Assembly (NCBI GenBank): GCA_002383485.1
Contig: DFYY01000053.1
Location: 85,617 to 149,616, forward strand
DNA length: 64,000 nucleotides
Source of the DNA: Bacteroidales bacterium UBA4070
GTDB lineage: Bacteria; Bacteroidota; Bacteroidia; Bacteroidales; VadinHA17
Reading direction: 5' to 3'
The notes below the pieces were generated by a model that did not search any database, was not told the origin of the DNA, and saw only the letters and a list, made by a program, of their open reading frames with translations. Below, in pieces: positions 1-8,282 of the stretch; position 1 is the first letter of the stretch; each line of letters begins with the position of its first letter. Position numbers and translations under genes: made by a program.

Positions 1-537
1 GCCTCGGCAAGAATAAGTGAGGATCTGAAACAGGGGTCACTGCAACAACTTGCCGGCCGCATCTACAGGGGAAGATACGTGTGCGACTGGACCTGCAAAC
101 CGGGAGAAAAGAGCGATGACCCGGCTATCCACTTCGCTTATGGCTACGCCACACAGGTGGCAATACTTGGCGATGATGGCTCTGTCAGAAAGATCATCGC
201 AGCACACGATGCCGGTAAGATAATGAACCGCATGCTCTTTGAGGGCCAGATCGAGGGCGCAGTCCATATGGGTATGGGTTACGCACTGACTGAAGAACTG
301 CCCCTTGAGAACGGCAGGCCGGTGAGCCTGATGTTCAACGACCTGGGGATACTCAGGGCAGATGATATGCCTGAGATAGAGGTGATCGGCATAGAGGAGA
401 GAGACCCTGTGGGGCCCTATGGCGCCAAAGGAATAGGTGAGATCGGAATGGTGCCGACAGCGGCAGCCATAGCCAATGCCTTCTGTGCTTACGACAGAAT
501 AAGAAGAACAAAATTACCTCTCAGAAGAAAGAAATAA
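1..537 (+). CDS. Xanthine dehydrogenase-type molybdenum hydroxylase, large subunit (3' end only)
   Basis: The reading frame is open from the first base, so this is the C-terminal ~178 residues of a longer protein. The end carries the molybdopterin-subunit signature of the xanthine oxidase family, including the GAKGIGEIGM segment whose GxGE glutamate is the catalytic base that activates the Mo hydroxo ligand. An earlier GQIEGA stretch fits cofactor contact. The enzyme would hydroxylate a purine or other N-heterocycle. The SsnA-like aminohydrolase follows after 18 bases, the arrangement seen in selenium-dependent molybdenum hydroxylase (xdhD/ssnA) purine clusters of enteric bacteria, so a purine-catabolic role is likely. 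Substrate and selenium dependence cannot be judged without the upstream part. Confidence 0.85.
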   Translation, partial: ASARISEDLKQGSLQQLAGRIYRGRYVCDWTCKPGEKSDDPAIHFAYGYATQVAILGDDGSVRKIIAAHDAGKIMNRMLFEGQIEGAVHMGMGYALTEELPLENGRPVSLMFNDLGILRADDMPEIEVIGIEERDPVGPYGAKGIGEIGMVPTAAAIANAFCAYDRIRRTKLPLRRKK

Positions 538-555
538 ATCACAAATCAATAAGTC

Positions 556-1833
556 ATGAACCTGCTGCTAAGGAACGCAACATACATTGACTGGGAAACG
601 CTCGATTTCAGCAACAAGAATATTATTGTCAGGCCGGATGACGACACTGTACAGCTCCTGCCGCATGATGATGACGGAATCGTATACCCTGACACCGAGG
701 TTATTGACTGCACCGGTAAGCTTGTGACTAAATCTTTTGCCGTGGGCCATCATCATGCCTACTCGGCACTGGCCAGGGGGATGGGCTCGCCGAAGAAGAT
801 CCCCTGCAACTTCCATGAGATACTTCAGTACGTATGGTGGACCCTCGATAAGAAACTTGACGCCGGATTGGTTGAAATGTCTGCCCTGGTAACAGCCATG
901 GAATGCGCCAGGAACGGTTCCACATTCGTGGTAGACCATCACGCCTCTCCCTTCGCGGTTAAGGGTTCTCTTGAAATCATTGCCCGCGCCTTTGAAAAAG
1001 TGGGTCTGTCACACCTGTTGTGCTATGAGACCTCCGACCGCGACGGAAAGGTTATTGCCGGTGAAGGTCTTGAGGAGACAGAGACATGGCTTAAGCACCA
1101 CCAGGGACTGGTAGGTCTTCATGCCTCATTCACCGTTGGCGATGACACACTTGGCCGGGCTGTTGAACTGATGCATAAGTACAACAGCGGCATTCATATC
1201 CATGTTGCCGAAGATAAACATGATCAGGAACAGTGCATTAACTCATATGGCAGGAGAGTGGTTGAGCGACTGTCAGGGGCAGGTGTGCTGAGCTCGCCTA
1301 AAAGTATCCTCGTTCACTGCCTCCATCTTGAGGAGAGGGAGCGGGAACTGATAGGAAATTCACCTGCATGGGTGGCTGAAAACTGTGAAAGCAACCTGAA
1401 CAACAATGTCGGTTATTTCAACGGGGCAGGGCTTGGTGAGAACATTATGCTCGGTACTGACGGCATGCACAGCGACATGCTTCAGAGCCTCAAGGCGGCC
1501 TTCTTCGTGGGGCAGGGTCATGACAACATCTCATACGAGTCCGCGTACAGGCGTTTCAGAAACATGCACCGCTACCTGAGTGAAAACGGATTCAAAGGTG
1601 ACGGAGCCAATAATCTGGTTGTCCTGAATTACCATTCCCCCACTCCCGTCACAAAAGAGAATTTCATTGCCCATCTACTTTTCGGGATATCATCACGTCA
1701 CATAACCGACGTTATATCCGGGGGAAAGCTTATCCTCAGAAAGAGAAAAATCATGACTGTCGATGAGCAGGCCATACTGAAGGAATCAAGAAAGCAGGCT
1801 GAAAGACTCTGGAATATGATCAGGCATCACTGA
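556..1833 (+). CDS. ssnA: SsnA-like aminohydrolase (amidohydrolase superfamily)
   Basis: This 425-residue protein matches the length and layout of SsnA/chlorohydrolase-type amidohydrolases. Visible metal-site motifs are GHHHAYSALARG near residue 64, HIHVAED near 216, a histidine in LVHCLHL near 253, and GTDGMHSDML near 297 with the conserved aspartate. Such enzymes deaminate or dechlorinate heterocycles, and SsnA homologues are encoded with molybdenum hydroxylases. Here the gene begins 18 bases after the hydroxylase stop, so the two are probably one operon acting in sequence on a purine-like compound. No signal peptide is seen, so it should be cytoplasmic. Its 3' end overlaps the convergent permease gene by 14 bases. 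The family call is firm; the exact substrate is unknown. Confidence 0.8.
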   Translation: MNLLLRNATYIDWETLDFSNKNIIVRPDDDTVQLLPHDDDGIVYPDTEVIDCTGKLVTKSFAVGHHHAYSALARGMGSPKKIPCNFHEILQYVWWTLDKKLDAGLVEMSALVTAMECARNGSTFVVDHHASPFAVKGSLEIIARAFEKVGLSHLLCYETSDRDGKVIAGEGLEETETWLKHHQGLVGLHASFTVGDDTLGRAVELMHKYNSGIHIHVAEDKHDQEQCINSYGRRVVERLSGAGVLSSPKSILVHCLHLEERERELIGNSPAWVAENCESNLNNNVGYFNGAGLGENIMLGTDGMHSDMLQSLKAAFFVGQGHDNISYESAYRRFRNMHRYLSENGFKGDGANNLVVLNYHSPTPVTKENFIAHLLFGISSRHITDVISGGKLILRKRKIMTVDEQAILKESRKQAERLWNMIRHH

Positions 1834-3223
1834 TGCCCTTGTCTTTTCTCCGGAAAATGAAATATACCGGTATGCCTGACAGTATCAGTGACAGACCTAT
1901 CATTGCCTCGCGGGGCCGGGTAATTATGGTATTAAAAAAGAGTCCGATACAGAAGACTACAAAAATGGCCGGCACAACAGGGTAACCCCATACCCTGTAC
2001 GGCCTGCTGGCATCGGGTATCCTGCGGCGCAATATGAAGACACCTGTGGCCATCGCCCCGTAAAATATATATACTGCAAATATCAGCATGTCAGTCAGCT
2101 GCTCAAAGGTTCCCGAAAACACCAGCACCGACGCCCATATCCCCTGCCACAGCAGCGAGTTACCCGGCACACTGTGACGGTTCAGTTTCCCTATGCCGGA
2201 AAAGAAAAGCTTCTCCTTTGACATCGCATAATAAGGCCGTGAACCTGTCAGTATACTTGCATTGAGACATCCCAGGGTGGTAATCAGAATAAGTACAGAT
2301 ATGAAGAGGACCCCTCCTGCTCCCCACAGACTCCTTATAACCTCCACCGCCGCTATCTGGTTCCCGGCCTCATGAACCTGTACAAGATCCGGTATTGACA
2401 TTATCCTCATATAAGCCAGATTAACAAGCACATAGACACCAATCACAATCAGCACACCAATAGCTATTCCTTTCGGAATATTCCTGTTCGCATTCTTTAT
2501 CTCCCCGCCGATGAATCCTACCGAAACCCATCCCTGGTATGCCCAGAAAGCGGCAAGCATCGCCGTATAGAACTGGGAAACGGTTACTGAACCGTTTCCC
2601 AGTTCCCTGAAATTAATGAAGTTCTCCGGTTTGGGTGTGCTGGTGGAAAGCCCGGCTACAATAATCACGAGCAACCCGGCACAGACAAAAAAGAAAATCG
2701 CCTTTCCTGTCCACACTCCGCTTCTGAGTCCTGACATGTTGAGCAATGTCAGCAGCATGATCACAATGATGGCCGCCAGCTTGATGCCAAAATCCTGAAA
2801 CGGGAAGAAAACACCCCCTATTGAAAAGTCATGCATCGCTGGAAGGAGATCAGGTATCGGAAAAATGCTGTTAAGCGATTGCACCAGCACATACGCCAGT
2901 GAAGATATCGTTGCGGTCTGAATAACTGCAAAAAGTGACCATCCGTAAAGGAATGAAAAGAACCGATTGTAGATTTTTTTAAGGTATACATAATCCCCGC
3001 CGGTGTCTGCCAGCATCCCTGCGAGTTCGGCATTACTCAGCGCCCCGAATAGGGTGATAACTCCCCCGGCAACCCATACCAGAAGGATCCATACTGATGA
3101 ATTAAGCTCATCAGCCATGGGGGCTATTTTTTTGTAAACTCCGGAACCAATTATGTTGGCTATTACAAAAATGACTACATAACCAAGACCCAGGGTCCTG
3201 GATAAGCTTCTCTGGTCAGTCAT
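1820..3223 (-). CDS. APC-family amino acid permease (intact copy)
   Basis: A 467-residue, very hydrophobic protein with about twelve predicted membrane segments. It has the APC-superfamily TM1 signature (NIIGSGVY near residue 23) and the family's conserved AFWAYQGWVSVGFIGGE stretch around residues 225-241. It should be a cytoplasmic-membrane importer or exchanger of amino acids. It converges with the aminohydrolase gene and overlaps its end by 14 bases, leaving no room for a separate terminator. A decayed paralogue with the same central sequence lies at 10934-12009. The real substrate is not evident; the purine-type neighbours are convergent rather than co-directional, so they do not specify it. 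Confidence 0.85.
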   Translation of the reverse strand: MTDQRSLSRTLGLGYVVIFVIANIIGSGVYKKIAPMADELNSSVWILLVWVAGGVITLFGALSNAELAGMLADTGGDYVYLKKIYNRFFSFLYGWSLFAVIQTATISSLAYVLVQSLNSIFPIPDLLPAMHDFSIGGVFFPFQDFGIKLAAIIVIMLLTLLNMSGLRSGVWTGKAIFFFVCAGLLVIIVAGLSTSTPKPENFINFRELGNGSVTVSQFYTAMLAAFWAYQGWVSVGFIGGEIKNANRNIPKGIAIGVLIVIGVYVLVNLAYMRIMSIPDLVQVHEAGNQIAAVEVIRSLWGAGGVLFISVLILITTLGCLNASILTGSRPYYAMSKEKLFFSGIGKLNRHSVPGNSLLWQGIWASVLVFSGTFEQLTDMLIFAVYIFYGAMATGVFILRRRIPDASRPYRVWGYPVVPAIFVVFCIGLFFNTIITRPREAMIGLSLILSGIPVYFIFRRKDKGISDA

Positions 3224-3406
3224 CGGATGTCATCTTTCTGCGGGTGAAGACGCTAATTTAAGAAATATGTAAGGAGAATTGCGATATTCAAATTGCGATT
3301 GGGAATTTTGCGCAGGGCGATGCAATATTGCAGCCCGGATGATTATTCCCTGAGAACATTCACATCAGTTCTGCGTATAATATAAGTAACATCTTTGCTA
3401 CGAAAC

Positions 3407-3991
3407 ATGAAAAAAACGGTTATTTCCCTTGTGACTATGCTTCTCTGCAGCGGCGCTACCGCACAGTGGAAGGCACAGACTGCCGAAACATATGACAAAA
3501 CATACAGAATGGCATTTGTTGTGTCAAAAGGCGGTGGCGAGACTTTGAGGATAATGCGTGATATCTCATCCGGAACGACACTGAAAGGCGCCAATCCCTA
3601 TGATCAGATCTCAGGGCAGCTTTTGCTCAACAATAATGTGGGTATGGAATATAAAGTTCATACAATTGTTTTGAGGTTTGACGAAAGCACCAAGCTGTAC
3701 ATACATCAGCCGGCGGATCTTAAACAGGGATGGGACGCTAACGCCGGGAGATACATCATTGAGTCCGACTGGCAGATCTGGCGAAGAGGAGATACCAGGA
3801 ACAGGGGAGCCGCAACCCCCGGCGATAAGGGGACAAACCTGAAAAAAGAGATTTTTGACCTGATGAAGTCATCCGGAAAGGTCAATTGCCATATCATACT
3901 GCTGCACAAGATGGATGACGCCCAAACAACCATTTCTGCCGATTTCGTCCTGCAAAACTCAACGAAATCAATCAATTACCTGTTCCAATAA
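3407..3991 (+). CDS. Secreted hypothetical protein
   Basis: A protein of 194 residues beginning MKKTVISLVTMLLCSGATAQ, a clear signal peptide with likely cleavage after ATAQ. I chose the ATG at 3407 rather than the in-frame TTG at 3395 because it places the lysines directly at the signal N-terminus. The mature part is soluble, without membrane segments, cysteines or repeats, and ends in ...SINYLFQ. No family is recognised. The sequence CATCTTTG ten bases before the start resembles the Bacteroidota -7 element. It stands alone: the upstream permease is divergent and the next gene starts 159 bases downstream. Periplasmic or secreted location is inferred from the signal only. Confidence 0.65.
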   Translation: MKKTVISLVTMLLCSGATAQWKAQTAETYDKTYRMAFVVSKGGGETLRIMRDISSGTTLKGANPYDQISGQLLLNNNVGMEYKVHTIVLRFDESTKLYIHQPADLKQGWDANAGRYIIESDWQIWRRGDTRNRGAATPGDKGTNLKKEIFDLMKSSGKVNCHIILLHKMDDAQTTISADFVLQNSTKSINYLFQ

Positions 3992-4042
3992 TCTCCGGAC
4001 ACCCTATCCGCCCCGGGCTGAGTGATCAATCCTCCATAGACA

Positions 4043-4071
4043 TTTCAATAAAAAAATTGAAATCTTTCAAT
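4043..4071. repeat. Triple TTTCAAT/ATTGAAA inverted repeat
   Basis: TTTCAAT at 4043-4049 pairs with ATTGAAA at 4056-4062, which in turn pairs with TTTCAAT at 4065-4071 (two-base spacer). It lies about 55 bases upstream of a promoter-like element and 80 bases before the thioredoxin-like/glutaredoxin gene. It could be an overlapping pair of operators or alternative hairpins. The function is inferred from position only. Confidence 0.35.
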
Positions 4072-4125
4072 AGTATTGTTGGCGGATAACAGAATAGTAT
4101 CAGTCAGCTTCATCGATGCCTGTGG

Positions 4126-4133
4126 TATTTTTG
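4126..4133 (+). promoter_or_regulatory. Candidate -7 element (TAnnTTTG)
   Basis: TATTTTTG matches the Bacteroidota primary-sigma -7 consensus TAnnTTTG exactly and lies 17 bases before the ATG at 4151. A good -33 TTTG partner is not evident, so this is a moderate candidate. Confidence 0.4.
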
Positions 4134-4150
4134 TGCCCTGATCCTGAAAA

Positions 4151-4741
4151 ATGGTAAAAATGGATATAGTGAATGTCAGCTCACATACTGATTTCCTCGC
4201 TAAAGCGGGAGAAAGCGAAAGGGTTTTCCTTATGCTGTTCCGCAAGGGGAGTGAGCAGAGCGAGTGTGCCATGCATAACCTATTGAATGCCACAGAGAAA
4301 GCTGGAGATCTCAAGGTCTTTGCAGCAGATGTCAGTGAAGTGCGTGATATTCATACGGAATACGGCGTTACAACGGTACCGTCGCTGCTGGCTTTCAGAG
4401 ACGCGAGGCTGACCGGCATCGTCAAAGGATGCCAGGAAACCGGCTATTACAGGGCTATGACAGGAAACGCCTTCTTCAGGGCATCAGCGGAGGGTGAGAC
4501 CGCGCCGGCACGGAGAGTGACCGTCTATTCCACACCTGCCTGCTCATGGTGCAACACACTTAAGTCATGGCTGAAGCAAAACGGGATAAACTACACTGAT
4601 ATAGATGTTTCGCGCGACCAGCGCGCCGCAGAAGAGCTGGTGAAACGGACCGGTCAGCAGGGAGTACCCCAGACAGACATAAACGGTGAGATCATTGTAG
4701 GATTCAATCAGCCCAGGCTTAAGCAACTCCTGGGTATCTGA
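4151..4741 (+). CDS. Thioredoxin-like / glutaredoxin fusion protein
   Basis: A 196-residue protein with two redox-fold halves. Residues 1-105 look like a thioredoxin fold with the cis-proline loop (TTVPS, ~74-78), but at the expected active-site position there is only one cysteine (SECA, C39), so the dithiol CxxC is lost. Residues ~122-196 form a glutaredoxin-like domain with intact CSWC at 131-134, the second cis-proline loop GVPQT at ~171-175, and the typical glutathione-binding end. It has no signal peptide and should be cytoplasmic. It probably reduces disulfides or handles thiol modification, with the first half perhaps acting as substrate adaptor. The GroES-like gene follows 42 bases later in the same direction, so co-transcription is possible. 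Confidence 0.75.
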   Translation: MVKMDIVNVSSHTDFLAKAGESERVFLMLFRKGSEQSECAMHNLLNATEKAGDLKVFAADVSEVRDIHTEYGVTTVPSLLAFRDARLTGIVKGCQETGYYRAMTGNAFFRASAEGETAPARRVTVYSTPACSWCNTLKSWLKQNGINYTDIDVSRDQRAAEELVKRTGQQGVPQTDINGEIIVGFNQPRLKQLLGI

Positions 4742-4783
4742 AACACGGAAAGAAACATGTTATTATAACCAAACAATATCACA

Positions 4784-5071
4784 ATGAAAGAGTTACAGCC
4801 AATAAACCAGCAGGTGATACTTGACGTCACCGACCCGAAAGATGAACAGCGTACCGCATCAGGCATCATCATCCCCGATGTGGCAAAAGAGAAGCCCAAG
4901 ACCGGGAAAGTAGCCTGGATGGCCGTTATCGAGAACGCCGAGATCAAACCGGGAGACAATGTTCTTTATAAGCCCTTTGGCGGAACGGAAGTCGAATTTG
5001 AAGGAAAGAAATACCTGATCATTCCATACGCCGACATCTACGCAAAAGTTGTAGAGACAGAGGCTATTTAA
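4784..5071 (+). CDS. GroES-family co-chaperonin-like protein
   Basis: A protein of 95 residues, the usual GroES length, with the characteristic opening of co-chaperonin 10 (MKELQPINQQVIL), a mobile-loop-like stretch rich in K/D/E and ASGIIIP at ~27-33, the GxVxW-like beta strand and a terminal YADIYAKV segment. It would cap a GroEL ring or serve as an alternative lid. There is no groEL next to it, unlike canonical groESL operons, and the mobile loop lacks the usual kilobase-scale neighbour context, so it may be a second, divergent co-chaperonin. A strong terminator follows 20 bases after the stop. Family assignment is good; partnership with GroEL is inferred. Confidence 0.8.
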   Translation: MKELQPINQQVILDVTDPKDEQRTASGIIIPDVAKEKPKTGKVAWMAVIENAEIKPGDNVLYKPFGGTEVEFEGKKYLIIPYADIYAKVVETEAI

Positions 5072-5090
5072 AAGTTGCCGTTTCAGTGTG

Positions 5091-5134
5091 AAGAGCCTTA
5101 TGCAGACTGACCTGCAATAAGGCTCTTCCCTTTT
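5091..5134 (+). terminator. Rho-independent terminator after the GroES-like gene
   Basis: AAGAGCCTTAT plus GCAG pairs with CTGC and ATAAGGCTCTT across a six-base ACTGAC loop with a single bulged base, followed by CCCTTTT. The stem starts 20 bases after the stop codon. Confidence 0.85.
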
Positions 5135-5695
5135 ATCAGCTTATCAATCCTAAGGCGAAGCACAAAAGATACCTGCTTTTAAGAATCCAACCGGCTGGAT
5201 CCGGGAAGACCTATGGTTCGAGTTTAATATTTATATCAGGACTACAGTAATACCTGTTTTCAACCAGCAGACGGGACTGCGGCCATTGTTTGAAAATTGC
5301 GCCCGGGTCTCTCTCTCTTCGGCAATCACCTGCCATGCATATATTCTGCCCTTCTCCAGTACCGGCTGTGCCGGACCGTAGAGAAAGGAGAACCTGCCCT
5401 GCAGTTCCGTCTCGTAGAAGGCGGGTTCTGTTGTAGAAGTAAACGTAAAACCAGCAAAAAAATTGATTTATATCAATCTGTTACACCTTAATCTCAATTA
5501 TTTTATAGATGTCTGAAGTGTTTGCATCATTAAGACGGTCTGATCAAAACAGCTTTATTTGCCAGGATAAAGTTATTGGGACCCGGATCTGTAGGTATCA
5601 GAACCACCCTTCTCATTGCAGCGTTCCGGCGACAATTTTCGTATTAGGATATAAAAGACCTGAATTTCATAGAACCATAACTTAAAAAGATCAGA
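5135..5695. other. Gene-free interval upstream of the serpin
   Basis: About 560 bases without a convincing coding region. The only plus-strand frame of note (5297-5491) has no recognisable protein character, no signal sequence and no usable start context. The only structured element I see is the TTGAT-N4-ATCAA palindrome at 5462-5477. The segment could hold a long leader for the serpin gene or a remnant of lost sequence. Confidence 0.5.
5462..5477. promoter_or_regulatory. FNR/CRP-like palindrome
   Basis: ATTGAT-TTAT-ATCAAT is a perfect inverted repeat that contains TTGATnnnnATCAA, the classical Fnr-box pattern. It lies ~220 bases upstream of the serpin start, which is far for direct control unless transcription starts early in the gap. 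Chance occurrence in AT-rich sequence is possible. Confidence 0.3.
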
Positions 5696-6940
5696 ATGAA
5701 AAATCCCGTATTAATAGCTTTGTGTCTCCTGCCTTTCGCCGGATTATCGTCATGTTCAAAGGATAATCCCGGCCAGGAGCCCGATCTCACTCCGGAAAAT
5801 ATTGAGCTGACCGCCAAAGGTGCGGAGGTAATAGCCTATGGGAATGAATTTGGCATAGAGCTCTTTACAAAGGTTGCCTTTGAAGAAGACAAGAATTTTA
5901 TGCTTTCTCCGCTCAGCGCCAGCGCAGCCTTGACAATGCTTCTCAACGGCTGTGCCGGAGATACCTATGATCAGCTGAAGGAGACGCTGAAATATCCTGA
6001 AAACATTTCCATAAGCGAAATAAACGAGGTTTATAAAAGTCTCGTCTCCCAGTTGCTGGATGCAGATCCTAAGGTAAAACTGGCCCTTGCAAATGCAATT
6101 TTCTACAGGCAGGGATTCAGCGTCAAGAACCCGTTCCTGAGTACAATGGATAACGATTTCAATGCAGAGATTGCCGGCCTTGATTTTTCGCTTCCATCAG
6201 CACTTACAACCATTAACAAATGGGCCGCCGACAATACAAACGGCAAAATTCCGAAAGTTCTCAATGAGATCTCAGGTGATGCGGTTATGTTTATCATGAA
6301 TGCCCTTTACTTCAAAGGCGACTGGAGCTACCAGTTCGACAAGGATCTGACCTCTGACAGGGCATTTTACACCAACGGCTCAAGCTCCATTGATGTAAGC
6401 ACCATGAAGGGGGATGTTGGTTCCAGGGTTGCGTACGGAACCGGTTACAGGGCGATTGAAATGCCATATGGCCAGACAAATTTTACAATGGTGGTTATTG
6501 TCCCGGAGGGCACACTCACTGAATTCAATGCAACATTTGACTCGGAGAAATGGAACACAATCACATCGGCGTTTGATAATCAGGAAGAGTTCAGTGAACT
6601 GACTGTTTACATGCCGAAGTTCAAATTCTCATACGAGAAGTACCTGAATGACCAGCTGCAGAGCATGGGAATGCTGGATGCCTTCGATTCTTACCTGGCA
6701 GACCTCTCCGGTATTTCCGATGCCTCTATTTTTGTAAGTTTCGTGAAGCAGAACACCTTCGTGGAGGTTGACGAAAAAGGAACCGAAGCCGCGGCAGTCA
6801 CCACCATAGGAATAGAGCTGACAAGCATGCCGCCCCAGCCGCAGGTATTTGAAATTGACAAACCATTTGTATTTGCAATACGTGAACGGACCACCAACAC
6901 TCTTCTCTTCATCGGACAGATGGTAAATCCTCTTATTTAA
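5696..6940 (+). CDS. Serpin lipoprotein (serine protease inhibitor)
   Basis: A 414-residue protein with a lipoprotein signal (lipobox LSSC, Cys ~20) followed by a full-length serpin fold. The hinge before the reactive loop, EKGTEAAAVT (~360-369), has the small residues needed for loop insertion, so it should be an inhibitory serpin. Aligning with alpha-1-antitrypsin numbering gives Thr376 as P1 and Ser377 as P1', followed by MPP. The C-terminal signature FVFAIRERTTNTLLFIG is intact. Anchored in the outer envelope, it would trap elastase-like or other serine proteases met outside the cell. The next gene follows after 60 bases in the same direction. The target protease is unknown. Confidence 0.93.
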   Translation: MKNPVLIALCLLPFAGLSSCSKDNPGQEPDLTPENIELTAKGAEVIAYGNEFGIELFTKVAFEEDKNFMLSPLSASAALTMLLNGCAGDTYDQLKETLKYPENISISEINEVYKSLVSQLLDADPKVKLALANAIFYRQGFSVKNPFLSTMDNDFNAEIAGLDFSLPSALTTINKWAADNTNGKIPKVLNEISGDAVMFIMNALYFKGDWSYQFDKDLTSDRAFYTNGSSSIDVSTMKGDVGSRVAYGTGYRAIEMPYGQTNFTMVVIVPEGTLTEFNATFDSEKWNTITSAFDNQEEFSELTVYMPKFKFSYEKYLNDQLQSMGMLDAFDSYLADLSGISDASIFVSFVKQNTFVEVDEKGTEAAAVTTIGIELTSMPPQPQVFEIDKPFVFAIRERTTNTLLFIGQMVNPLI

Positions 6941-7000
6941 TGATCCGGATTACCGGCAAAATGAATTCACCTGTTTCGTAACAGCCAAAAACAATCGAAA

Positions 7001-8278
7001 ATGAAATCCCTTATCAAGTCCGCAACTTTTCTGCTGGTAATGATGACAGCTCTGACAGCCTGCCAGGACAGGACCACAGAATTGATAACCTATGAGGCAA
7101 ACGTACCTGTTTACATGTCGTTTAATGAGTTCAGGGCCAGCTTTGAAAAAAGTGCTCCGATCGAAATATCCCACCCCGGGAAAATGTACTTTAAAGACGG
7201 GTATCTCTTTGTTAACGAGTATGGCAAAGGAATACACGTGATTGACAACTCAGATCCTGCCAATCCTGAAAAAGTGGCTTTTTACGAGATCATGGGCAAC
7301 GTCGACATGGCGATAAAGGGCAACATCCTGTTCGCCGACAGCTATATTGACCTGCTGGCCATAGACATTACAGACATAGATAATCCCGTCGAGATTGACA
7401 GAATTGAAAATGTTTTTCCTGAGATCGTTCCTGAGGGCGAAGAATGGTTCCCATATGCAATGGTGGATAAATCCAAAGGTGTTATAGTTGACTGGGAGGT
7501 AAAGAAAATTACCGAGAAAATGGAGGATTATACCCGGGGCGGATGGATATTCCGCGGCGAGATGGACTTTATGGCAAACACAGCAACCGGAGCCAAATGG
7601 ACCGGGGGCAGCGGTACTGGCGGCTCAATGGCCCGCTTCATGCTGAATGACAACTACCTGTACGTAATCGCAGTACCCATAAGGCTCAAGACGGTTGATA
7701 TCAGCACCGCGTCAGGCATGGCGGTGGTAGACAGTATCGATGTTCCCCGTAATATGGAGACACTCTTCCGCCTCGAGGATAAACTGTTCATCGGAACCAC
7801 AACCGGCATGCTGATCTTCGACCTTGTCAATCCAAAAAAGCCCGTTCAGATATCATCTTATGACCATATCACAGCCTGCGACCCTGTTGTGGTTGACGGC
7901 CAGTATGCGTACGTTACCCTTAGGTCAGGCAACATGTGCAACAACGCGCAAAACCTACTGGAAGTAATCGATATATCCTCACTGGCAAACCCGTACCTGG
8001 TAAAATCGTACCCTATGTTCAATCCTCACGGGCTGGGAACTGATGGTGACCTTCTGTTTGTCTGCGATGGCGCGGCGGGTCTGAAGATTTACGACAAATC
8101 GGACCCGCTGGCCATCATAACCAACCGGATTGCCTACTACCCCGACTTTGATACTTACGACGTTATCCCGATGAATGGCATCCTGATGCTCGTAGGCAAG
8201 GAAGGCATTTACCAGTATGATTACAGCGACCCTGAAAATATAGTCCAGATAAGCCATATAACAATTACGGAAGAATAA
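7001..8278 (+). CDS. LVIVD-repeat lipoprotein
   Basis: A 425-residue protein with a lipobox signal (LTAC, Cys ~21) and repeated beta-propeller-like units of the LVIVD type. Examples are GIHVIDNSDPANP, LLAIDITDIDNPVE, LLEVIDISSLANP and GIYQYDYSDPEN, each spaced by roughly 40-60 residues. These repeats are common in Bacteroidota surface lipoproteins of unknown role and probably form a propeller for protein or ligand contact. The gene sits between the serpin and a small outer-membrane protein (only four bases to the next start), so the latter two are likely co-translated. No enzymatic motif is seen. Confidence 0.85.
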   Translation: MKSLIKSATFLLVMMTALTACQDRTTELITYEANVPVYMSFNEFRASFEKSAPIEISHPGKMYFKDGYLFVNEYGKGIHVIDNSDPANPEKVAFYEIMGNVDMAIKGNILFADSYIDLLAIDITDIDNPVEIDRIENVFPEIVPEGEEWFPYAMVDKSKGVIVDWEVKKITEKMEDYTRGGWIFRGEMDFMANTATGAKWTGGSGTGGSMARFMLNDNYLYVIAVPIRLKTVDISTASGMAVVDSIDVPRNMETLFRLEDKLFIGTTTGMLIFDLVNPKKPVQISSYDHITACDPVVVDGQYAYVTLRSGNMCNNAQNLLEVIDISSLANPYLVKSYPMFNPHGLGTDGDLLFVCDGAAGLKIYDKSDPLAIITNRIAYYPDFDTYDVIPMNGILMLVGKEGIYQYDYSDPENIVQISHITITEE

Positions 8279-8282
8279 ATAT

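Noticed and set aside
5297..5491. Possible small gene of 64 codons
   Set aside because: It has no signal, no motif and no start context, and its composition resembles non-coding sequence.
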